Part shown: piece by piece, positions 22,616-34,600 of the stretch
Layout of the letters: each line of letters opens with the position of its first letter
Numbering within the stretch: the first letter of the stretch is position 1
Assembly: GCF_900258475.1 (NCBI RefSeq)
Contig: NZ_LT984887.1
Span: 1,250,306-1,314,305 of the forward strand
Source of the DNA: Anaerococcus sp. Marseille-P3915
GTDB lineage: Bacteria > Bacillota > Clostridia > Tissierellales > Peptoniphilaceae
DNA: 64,000 nt
Direction: 5' to 3'
Position numbers and translations under genes: made by a program
Notes under the pieces: generated by a model
What the model was told of the DNA's origin: nothing
Database searches by the model: none
The model's input: only the letters and a program-made list of their open reading frames with translations

Positions 22616-25600
22616 TCAATTGTTTCCAATTTCTAATCCTTTGTTTTTCTTCCTAGAGTAGTAATAGCCTCCAAGAACCATGAAGAACAATCCGATAGCT
22701 GTGAAAATTGCTGTTCCCACACTCTTTGTGAATGGGTATTCTGCTTTTTTATTTTCTACTTGGATTGGATTTTTTGTATCATGGTCTGCATAAATTGGTT
22801 TATTCTCAGCTAGAGCTTTGACATCTAGCTTATCATTAACACTATCATCTGTAGATGAGTCAAAGACTAATTCAAATAGCTGATCTGCTATGCCTGTTTC
22901 ATTATTGTCATCAAGCTTACCAGTAAATTCCATTACAATAGCATCTGTTGTTGTAATAGCTTTATCTGTCGTATCTGTTGTACCAAGCATATCCTTTAGT
23001 CCATACCTTGAACCTGTGATATTGCCTGCAGTTGTAAAGGAAATTGCATCGACTTTCTTGTAGTCATTTTCTTCTAAGTTAGCAAGAGTTTTATTTCCGC
23101 CTTTCTTAAGAATAGCTACATTGACTAATCCACCTATACCAACTTGCTTATTTAGAGCGTCTTTGTATTTAGGTGTTATCTTCCAGTCATTTTCCTTAAT
23201 ACGGATATAAGAGTTATAAGATGGGATAGTCATTGATTCATGTTTAGGGTTAATGATTATCCTTTGCTTGAATGTCTTCTTATCCTTTTCTACTGATAAA
23301 ATTTCACTTGTAAATTGTCCCTTAGTAGATGTCTTATGACTTGCCTTTATTGGGTCTTTTTCAAGAGTTTGAACCTTGCCATTTTCAAGCCTAAATTCCC
23401 TAATATTGCCTGGTATCTTAGAATAACCATCTGGTGCCTTTGTTTCTACTAATGCATAGTAACCATCTTTGGATATTGGAAGTTTGAACTTACCATCTTT
23501 TCCAGATGTTACATTGATTGGTTTATCAACTTCTTTTCCTTCTTCTGTTACTTTCTTAGTAAGGGCAGCGTACTTGCCATCCTTCTTATCCTTGTAATGG
23601 ATTTCGAAAGTTGCACCTTCAAGCTTCTTAGACTTATCATTGGCATCAACCTTTTCGAACTCAATTTCCTTGTAGTTGATTACATTTATTGGCTCTTTAC
23701 TTACAGGTTCTATCACTGTTTCAGTATTCGCATCTCCTGTTATAGCACTTGCTACCGAGCCTACCATTACTCCTATTGATGCTACTAATGATTGTGGCTT
23801 TTCTACTGGCTTTTCCTTGACAACTTGTCTTGTGATTACACCATCTTCGCCTACAGTAAATTCTTGGATATGTCCTTCTATCTTAGCGTAGCCTTCAGGG
23901 GCTTCGGTTTCTATTAGGGCATATTTACCTGGTTCTAATTTTTCATAATGAACTAGACCTTTATCGTCAGAAGCATTTTCTGAACCAGTAACTTCAATCC
24001 ATTTATTTTGCTTTTCATAGAACTTAGTTAACTTGAACTTAGCTCCTGGTAGAATCTTACCTTCTTGGTCAATCTTCTTGAAGATTATTTCATTCTTAGG
24101 GTTGATTGCTTCTATTTCAAGCTTAGCACTCGCTGTGGTCTTATTTTCAAATATACGAACTCCGTTTGTTCTTTCTACAAATGGTTGCTCATACACATTT
24201 GTAACATTGCCATAGTAGTCACGAATGTAAACTTTATTAAATAGTTTTGCATAGGTATCGTAAGATGAAATATCTTTCTTATCTACCTGGCCTGTCACCT
24301 TGAGTATCAAGGAATCATATTGTTTATATGGTCCTAGGGTTATATCGACATTTTCATCAGCTTTTGGTTGGTAATAACCGTACCAGCTGTGCCAGTTAAG
24401 ATTGTCACCTGATTCATTTACTCCAAATGATTCTGGCATATCTCGATTTACAAAATCATTAATTGTTTCTCTCTGACGAGAATTGTAATCGTAGTAGTTA
24501 TAACCATTTTGTTTTAGGTTTATAACATCTACCCTTAGGTTTTTCACATCTTCACTTGGCTTGTACCTAAATGTTACAGGGTCAGATGATTGATTCATCT
24601 TCCTATTGATATAGAAGTATTGAACAAATTCTCCACTTTCCCTATCAAAGCTTACTATCTTTGATGTCATATTTAGGCCATAAATCTCTGCCATATTTAG
24701 TTCATAGTCTACTGCAATTTTATTTTTAGTAAATTCTGTATCCTTTATTCCCATGCCAACTTGTACATTAGCTGTTGAGTTTTGTACCTTATATAGGTTG
24801 ATATGGGCTGTTATGGTGTTTGCAAAATCTGTCTTATTATACTGGTCGGCATAAGATGTGAAGACATATGTTAGTGTGCCCGCTTCTTTATCATACTTAG
24901 CCTTGGCTATTGTACCTACTCCATCTGCGAATAAGTCGAGGTTTTGTGATTTTTCTCTCATTATTCCTTCAAGGTCGATGTTGTCAGTTAACTTAATTGT
25001 AAAGTAGTCACCAGCTTTTATTGATGTGTCATCTTTTATCTTGAAAGAATTTTTAAATTCAAGTGCGTGTCCCTTGTGTGGGTGAATCTTTGAATTTCCT
25101 TCATTTTCTGTTCCATCATTTCCATCTGGTCTTAGGACTGACATATCAGATTTCATTTCAATACTATTAGAAATATCTCTAAGACCAACGTCACTGTCAT
25201 TGATGTATGGGTCTAGTCCCACACCACCGACTGTGAATCTCCATTTTTTACCCTTGTTTTGGTAGCCTGATGGAGCCTTGGTCTCTTCTAGTTCGTATTG
25301 ACCGATTGGAAGTTGGTCAAAGACTATTTTTCCATCTTTACCAGAAGTTTTTGTTTGACTTCCGTCATTTTGATTTGGATCTTCGTCTTTTTTAATATCT
25401 CTACTAATTCTAGTTAACTTGAACTCTGCACCTTCAAGGGCTTGGTTATTACCGTCTTTCTTGATAAGAGTTACCTCACCTTTTCCTGGGACTTCGTTGA
25501 TAATCTTACCCATGTTCTTGGCGGTAGCACTTGTTACATAGTCGACTAGCTTACCTTCTTCTGGAGTAATTGGCTTTCCATCAGGACCTTTTTTATCAGG

Positions 25601-28600
25601 TGCATATTGGAAGATACCATTACCTTCGTTGTACTCAAGAGTTACTACACCTCTACCTGGTGTTATCTGACCAGTTTTTCCATCAACGATTTTACCTTGA
25701 TAGGCAACTGTGAAGTGAAGTACAGGGTCTTTGATTGGTTTGTAGCCTTCTGGAGCCTTTACTTCCATTAGTCTGTAACGACCTGGCTTTAGTCCCCTAA
25801 ATCCGAAGTAACCATTGAAGGCTGATGCTACAGTTGTGCCTGGTATATCTTCATAGGTACCACCTGGTCCACGAACTTGGAGCTTAAAGACTGCCCCTTC
25901 TAGCCTATTATTTGTTACCTTTTCGCTGTTTATGTCGTCATTTGAATCCTTACGACCGTGCTTAGAGAAGGTAATATTGAAGGTTTCTTCTTCATTTATA
26001 AACTCAAGACCTTCCCTTGGTATTTCTTTGTGGCTCTTGGAGTTATAAAGTGGATTCAAGTCAACTCTTGTGTCTGCATGAACTTTTTGTGTTCCAAGAT
26101 CTGGATCTATAATACCAGTCTTGTACTTAGTACCCTTTAATTCGACTTCTTTGCCAACAAAGTTAGCATATTTTTTTCCTTCTGGATGCTCTCCAGCCCA
26201 AGCATCTGCAATTTTCTTAGCATCTTCTTTTGAGTAACCAGCTGCGACGAGTTTATCTTCATATCTTTGTCTTAGAGCTTCGGCACCACCTTGGTAGGAA
26301 GCACCCTTAAAGGCTTTGTAGACAAACTTATTTTGATCTTTATCAAATACTAATTGCTTAAAGTGTCTTTCTCCCTCATAGAAATCTACGTGAAGGTCAA
26401 GCTTACCTAAGTCTTCTTGTGGGATATTATACTTATCATCCTTATCAGACTTGCCTGTAATTATAACATCATCATAGAATCCTTCTACGTCTACTATATA
26501 GACACCTTTTTCTAGGTTTAGTTGATCTTCGTCAAATCCCCAGTCAAATGGTCTCCACCTAGCTGTCTTTATCATAGATAAGTCTGGATTTGAAAGGTCG
26601 TAAGTTCTTAAAATCTTATCAAGAGCAGGGTCATTCATACTATTGAAATCACTTGGATTTGATAATTTATAAGCTGTGAAATAAGCTGTCTTTACACCAT
26701 CTTTTATAGTTTCTGGGTGTTGTCCTGCAGCATCTTTTTCTTCTCTCTTATACTTCGGTGTGATTTGAAGATTTAGAGGAGTTGTTCCAGAGTATGCCCT
26801 TGTATCTATATAGATTCTTTGGATATAGGTCTTAGCTTCTGTATCTATAAAGGTTAGCCTTGACTTATACTTGATACCAGCATTATCAGCAGAATATCCT
26901 GCATTGGACTTATCATTATCATTTATAAAGCTTGATGGACTTGCTTCTGGTCCTTGGTATTCGGCATACATTCTGCCGCCATCATCCTTGACCTCAATCT
27001 TCCAATCAGCTGTACTTTTCTTATAGCCTGTTGGGGCCTCGGTTTCTTTTAGAACGTAGTAGCCTTTTTGAAGCTTAACTTCATTACCAGCTTGGTCTTT
27101 GAAAGTTACATCACCCTTTTCATCAGATGTTGCTGTTAGGACTCCAAAGCCTGTATCTTCTTTCTGATAGGTACTATCAGTCATCTTATGAAGTGTGAAA
27201 GTCGCACCTTTAAGTTTGTCACCACCTGGAGATCTTTTTAAAATCTTAGGAATAATACCAGCTTTTTTGTTGGTAATCTTAACAAGCTCTTGAGCTTTAT
27301 CAGGTTCTTTGATTAGCTTATCATTTGGACCTGGTTCAAACTTGTCTATTGGATCATCTGACTTACCAACACGGACTATTTCTGTAGTTGGCTCTGTTTT
27401 TGAAACTTCTGTTTTAGTGTAAGCAGTGATTCTTTCGCCTTGTTGTCTACCTGCCTTTAAAGCTTGTAGAACATCTGCTGGCCAATCTGTTGGGTCAGCT
27501 GCATCTGAAGTTTGTCCACCAGTTTTTATTTTTTCAAAAGTTATTGTGTAATTATAAGTTACGCTTCCATCTTTACCTGGTTTGTCTACCACTCTGTCCC
27601 CAGGGTTAAGACTTTCATCAACTGTTACATCAGAAGTGTATTTAAGAGTTTCTGTTTTTTCTTGACTAGCTGTTCTTTCGTTCGCTTCTTCATATTGACC
27701 ACGAACTGTTACAGCTATGTCCGGCATTGTGAATGATCCCATGCCAGTATTAGGGTCGAAGTTTACATCAGTTAATACAACACTATTGCTTTGTCTTACT
27801 TCAACGCCTGTTACCTTATAGCCATCATTGGCTTTTACGTTAAAGTTAACTGTTTCTCCCTTTTCAGCATATCTAGTCCCTGCCTTAGTAGGACTTATAG
27901 TAACAACTCCACTAGTTGAGGTTTCTGTACCCACAAAGTAAGTCTTTGTCTTATAGATTACGCTAACTGTAACATTTGATTCTGGCATTAGGAAAGAGTA
28001 GTTTGTTGGGTTTAAATATACTGTCTCCCCGCTATCAGCAGTGATTACTATCTTATCAAATTCATACTTTGTATCAGTTGGTTTGATATCAAGGTAAACT
28101 CTATCGCCTTTTTTAAGGCCAGTAGTTTTGCCGCCCCTTACACTAATACTACCATTTTGACTTTGACCGTATTTTACTTCATAAGTCTTTTGCCTAAATG
28201 TTGCAGATACGTTTTTATCTTTATCAATATTAGCAATGGTATAGGTATTATTTGAAACCTGTGAAGTTACATCGGTGCCATCAACAAACAATTTATCTAG
28301 TTCATACCCAGTGTTAGGATTTACTGTTAATGTAACAGACTTCCCTTGAGGTATTGGATTAGTTTTATCAGCTGATACGCTACCATTTACCATCCTATTA
28401 AAGCTGATGTTAAATTCTTTTTTAACATCAATATTTACATACTTAGCATCTGTAAATCTTTGTGATGCATATATTAGAGACTTAGATGAATAAGGTCTAA
28501 ATTCCATACCCATACCAGCCTGGCCAGTTTGAGGATAAGTGTATTCTACTTCTATACGAACTTTACCATCTTGGTAGCCATCTAGTTTGATTTGGTAGCC

Positions 28601-31600
28601 TGTAAGGGTCTTGCCACCATTATTATAGTCAAAGAACTTGGCATCTTTCCAAGTTGTATTAACTCCACCGACTGTTACACTATTAACTTTAAAGTCAAAA
28701 GTTTTATTTGTGTTTCGAGTACCACCAACTATAGTTCCTTCATAAGGCTCTGTACGGAAGAAAAACACTGGTGAGGATGTACCTGTATTTACTTCAAATA
28801 TTTGCCTAAACTTACTTTGAGATTTATTTACTTCACTTATCCAAGTATTAACCCAATAAGGATCACCAGTTCTTGTGTAGTACTGACCCCTTGATTTATT
28901 TAGGTCAACTGGCTCCCAACCATCTTCTGCTCCTACTCGGTCTCCTATTATTTCATCACCAATTTCTAAGCCATCTTCTGAAGATATTGGCATTGAATTA
29001 ACTGTTATAGCATTTCTTAGGTCAGAAGCCCTTGTGTCTGGACTTGCTAGTCTATTAAAGGCTAGGGCTCTTTCCATTAGTCCTCTATTTGAATATAGGA
29101 CTGGTTTTGATGTAGGATTTGCATACATTACTGTTTGTCTTCCTGAGGCATCTGTATTTCCTACATAGGTTCTGGTGTTTTTGTCTGTAGAGCTTGATGT
29201 TGGATTTTCTAGCTTAATAGCGTCTAAGGAATCATACCACTCTGCTCCCCAATAACCGTTATTAGCTCCATTGTACTTATTAAAGAAGTCCATACCTGTT
29301 CCTACTCCACCAGAGTTTGGGATATTGGATTCTATGGTCACTGCGTAAGTTTTATTTTGACCATATGGAATTTCAGGTGTTATCTTTAACCTCTTGTAGC
29401 CATTTTTCTCAATTACTTCAGGATTATATTTTATAGGATTACCATTTGTTGGTAGCTTATCTATATTTGATTTATATGGCACTTCTGTAATGGATAGGAT
29501 TTTAGTGTTATCTAAGTCAAGATTTCTATTTTCTGGTTGGGCGTGGATTTCTATGTGTGACCCACCTAGGTATTCAGGTTGGTTATTAACTAAGAAAGTT
29601 TGCCTAAACCTGCCTGTTGCCTTATTGACTTCAGTAATCCTGCTTGCTACTTTGCTAGGATTATTGCTAGAGTTTCTATTAGGCTGGTCTGCTGATAGTT
29701 TTTGCCACTTAGCTCCTTGGTCAGGAACTGTTGATCCTGGGTTATTATCCCTGATATAGATTTTTCCATCTTTGGTTACTGTTACTGTCCAATCGGTGTT
29801 GGATTTCTCATAACCTTGTGGGGCTCCTGATTCTGTTAGTTTGTAGATACCTGGTACTAGGTTGTCAAATTTGACTGTACCGTCTGTGCCAGACTTCTTC
29901 CAAACTTCCTTGCCTGGGTCATCATCTGACTTCTTAGGTCCCTTTAGACTAAAGGTTGCACCTGTTATAGCATCTGTTTGGTTTCCACCGTCGTCTACCT
30001 TTGTGAAGGAGAATTCTTGAACAATCTTTTCGTTATTAACATCAAGTGAACCTTCTGAAACATAAGCTCCCTTGATGTTTCCACCTTCACCTTTTGTTAC
30101 GACAGGGTCTCCTTCTACAATTTGGTTTGCCATATCGTAGTAGTCAGATTTCCAATATGAACCCTTATTTGTATATAGGTCCATTCCTGTACCTACACCA
30201 CCCTCTTCTGATGTGTATGGTATTTTTACATCTATTACTATAGGTTTTGTTGTCTGTCTTTTATTGAAATCTAGGTATAGTCTGTCATCGCCTGATATGA
30301 CTGCTTTTCTAGCTGAAACACTATTTGTGATATCTTGTAGGTTGTAATTTTCAAGTCTGATATCTTCTACATTTCCATCAACTGCCTTATCAAGTTCGAA
30401 AATCTTGTAAGATTCATTTCCCTTGTACCATTCCATGTTTGAAAACCATGGTTTTTCTCTGTGGATGGATGCGTTATTTAAAGTTACTGTATCTGCTTCT
30501 GGGTTTATTACATATCTTTGGATAACATATTTATCTTTGGTATTTTTACCAACAATTCTTGTACCAAGTTTGAATGGTTGTGGCCAGTTGTTGTAGTAAC
30601 CTGTTTGTCTGTTATCTCCTAAGACCCAACCTGTAAGAGGTCTTTTTGCAACTTCTACCCATTTAGTTCCTTCTACTCCTAGGATAGACTTATTTACATT
30701 TGCATCAGTTCCTGTTTCAGGTCCCTCTATATAGTTATAAACTCTTGCTTTGTTATCAGAACCTATTTCTATTACCCACTTCTTGTCAAGTTTCTTGAAA
30801 CCAGCTGGGGCAGCTTCTTCTTCTAATAGATAAGTTCCTTTTTCAAGTTTTTTACCAAATGAAACTAGACCGTTTTTATCAGATGTACCTGTGGTCACTT
30901 CTTTGCCATCAGTTGTGGTAATCTTAAACTTAGCTCCTTGGAGTGGAACATTTTCATTGTCTTTCTTATAGACTGTAAATTTTGTAGCTACTGGTTTGTT
31001 TGTAACTGGTAATTCTATAGTGTCTTTTCCAACTAGGGTATCTCCTGTTGAGCCTAGACCTATTTCTATTATTGTTACATAACCGTCGTTACCTACGTTT
31101 ACTCTCCAAGTCTTGTCAGATTTGATATGTTCAGCTGGCGCTTTTTCTTCTCTTAGTGTGTAGATGCCTGGTTTTAGGTTGTTAAAGTTTACAATACCGT
31201 CAACGTCTGATGACCTGTAGATTGTATTCTTGTTTTTATCTGTCAAGCTAAAGGTTGCGCCTTGTAGAGTCTTGGTCCTATCAGATTCATCAAGTTTTTT
31301 GATCTTAAATGATCCTGGCACATACTTTTTATTTATAAGTGCTACCTTTTGACTATAGAATTTTGGTATCTCGCCACCTGCCTGGTCACCTGTTGCCTTG
31401 TTGTAGTTGGCTCTGGTGATGAAAGATGACTTAAAGTCATTATTTGTCATACAGAAGACTCTCCATAGGTTGTTGAACTTATGAAGGTCATCAATCTTGA
31501 AAGTCTGCTCTATGATATAACCATCCTTGCTCTTATCGTCAATTGCTGGCATCTTGATTTTTAGTGGAGCATTTTTTGTGATTACTCCCCATTCTTGGAT

Positions 31601-34600
31601 TTGGCCTGGGTCGTAGTTTAGGGTGATTGATCCTTGTCTATCATTATTTACAGCATATCTTGGGTCAATTGCCTTTGAATATACCAAGTTGTACTTGGCA
31701 GGGTCTTGACTTGGCCTTACACCGTAGGATAGAGGCATATTTAGGTTGACTTTTTTATCAAAATTACCTGCCTTTATGGTCGTCATATATGGTGATGTAC
31801 GATAAATCTTAACATCTCTTAGGGAGAAGGCTGGTTTGTTACCATTACCTTCCCATGTAAAGAAGTTCTTAGTTGCTCCCTGGTAGTTGGTTGATAGCCA
31901 GTTAAATTTAAGCTCTTTTTGGCCTGTTGTTCTAACATGAACTGGGTTGTAGTAGGCGAGTACTGCTACATACCAGTCTCCCTTATCATCTTGGTATACA
32001 TCCCTAAAGTAGTAGGATTGTGGTACTTGGGCATTTTTACCATCGTAGTCGTATTGCTCGTAGTCTGCTGGTATATCCACTTTTATTTTTTGTTGACCAG
32101 TAATTCCTGTTTGACCTGGTGCTACAGTTACTGTAAATGGATAGGTTCCATCATTTTGAGCATAGTATTTAGATGGGATAATACCCTTAAGTTCAATTTT
32201 TGCCTGTGTCTTTCCTCCTATTGACTTATCGTTAAATACATAGGTCAATTTGTTGGTTGTGTAGTCAAAGTATGGATCTGCTACATCGACTCCACCTATA
32301 TTTAGTTTTGGAAATTCTCCAAAGTATTGGGTAAAGTCTAAGTTTTTATCAAATTGGATAGAAAATCTTTGGCCTGGTGATGACTGTTCAAGGTCTATTG
32401 TAGCATTATACTTAAGAGACTCTAGCCTATAGGCTTCCCATACTTGTGGCCTAACACCTATATCTCCTGAGTCACCTTCGTTTATAACTAAAGATTGTTT
32501 TACAACATTTATCTTAGCAGTAGCTTCTTCTTGGGCTTGCTCTTCGTCTGTTATCAAGTAGTCTTCACCATTTACTGGAGAGCCTTGTCCGTCTTTAAAT
32601 TTAGGCTTGTAGGTTACTTGCTTAGAATCATCTACTGTCACTTCAAATATAACGTCAGATTTGACATAGCCATCTGGTGCAGAAATTTCTTCTATGGTGT
32701 ATTTTCCTTCTGGAAGTTTTCCAAAGGATGCGAGACCTGCGTTTTGGCCTTTCTCATCAGCAGCTTGTGATGTTACTGTAGAAATCACTTCGCCGTTTTC
32801 ATCTTTTATTTCAAAGGTTGCTCCGACAATTGGATTATCTTTTTTGTCAATTTTTCTGATTTCTACTGGACGAGTTTCAAAGGCTTCATTTTTTACTGTA
32901 ATAGTTGTACCCTTTGATGCTTGTGCTGTTGATGTTGGCATAACAGTTTGGTTTTGTAGCTTAGCGTTGTTTCCAGTCTCTTTACTAGTTAGCCAGTCAT
33001 AGGTTAGGGTATTTGCACCGCCACCTAAAGGTTTTGATTTTGCTACAACCAAGAATCCCCAATCATTTGCAAATCTTTCCTTAGGTAAGGTAATCTCGTA
33101 ACCAATTTGTCCTGTATAAGGATCTTTAATATTTTGGGTGCCCCTGATTACTCTATTGTTATTAGGTGCGTTTAAGACACTTGATCCAAGCTGATTTATA
33201 AAGTTTTGATCAACTGTCTGTTGGGTCATAGCTGTTCTTAAAGGATCCCTATAATAGTCAGGGATTACGTCATAGACCTTTACATCATCAAGATTTTGTA
33301 TTTCTCCGCCGTTTACCCTTAGGCTAAGTCTGGTGTCCTTATTTGTTCCCTCTCCAGATCTAGCAGGATTTGCCTTTAGGAAGATGTAGGTTGTAACATT
33401 GCCATCAGCATCTTTAGTAGCATATTGCATGGCATTCATATAGTCAGGCCAATTTGGATCTGCTACTGTTACCGTTGGATTATTTCCTACTGACAATTCG
33501 GCATTGGAACCGCTTGTAGATATCCTTCCATCATTATCTACGCTTACAGTAGTTCTTTCTTGATTAAGTTTGTAGCCTTTTGGAGCCTTGGTTTCCATAA
33601 GGGTGTAGGTTCCAGGGGAAATGTTCGAAAATTGTGCCTTACCATCCTTATCTGTCACAACTTCTGCCTCACCTTGACCTAGAAGCTTAAAGGATGCTCC
33701 TGGTAGTGGCTCTCCTTTTTCATCCTTTTTTATAAGGGTGAAGTTTGCAAATTTTGGTATTTTTTGAACTGTCGCCTTGTTGTGGATGTAATATCCTTTT
33801 TTGTTAAAGTCATAAAAATTATTATTTTCATAATAATTTATTGTGTCTCCGTTATAAGTATTTCCAGTTGGAAATTCTTGTTTGATTTTTATATCATTTT
33901 TAGAAAACTTACCACCATTCTCAATATTCCATACTTTTACATCTGGAATTATTACATTTCTAGTAGCTGGGTCTGGGTTAGCTTTTTCAGATTCTCCAAC
34001 TGTAGTTTTTCCGATTTCATCCCCTGATCCGTTCACTGCCTTTAATGTCATTCCTGGCATTTTTAGACCATTATCAAGGTTCCAGTTTTGTTCTACGTTT
34101 ACATCTTGATATTTTGAAATGGCAACTCCAGATAGGCTTATAGTTTTGTCTTTTGATTCATTTGTAGATGTATTAAACTCATAGACTGCTATGGTTCCGA
34201 CAGGTTGGTTGTTTTCTGGTCTTGTCTTTGCATCAGGTATGCTGTTAGTTTCTGATTCTCGTATCCTCTCAACCATCATACCTTCATCATTTATTTTATA
34301 GACTGCCATGTTACCTGAAGTGAATTCTTGATTAGCGCTTAATTTCCTTATTTCAAGAGGTAGGCCTTGACTTTCATCACCAGTTGATAATGCATCTGTC
34401 ACAGTCCATTTTGCAGAATTTTCTGAAGAAAACTCGCCTAGGATGGTTGTTCTGTTGTTGATACCAGCTCTTGTTGGTGTTGCTTCTTTGACCTTGTTGT
34501 GTGGCCAGCCGTCTTCTATAACAATTCTCTTGGCACCAACTTTATTTTGTTTAGTAAGCACGATGGAAATATCCATCATGTACTTTTCTTGCTTGTTTGT

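Noticed and set aside
22468-22656. Plus-strand 62-aa ORF
   Set aside because: It crosses a REP-like element, the terminator and the 3' end of the giant gene; a chance reading frame.
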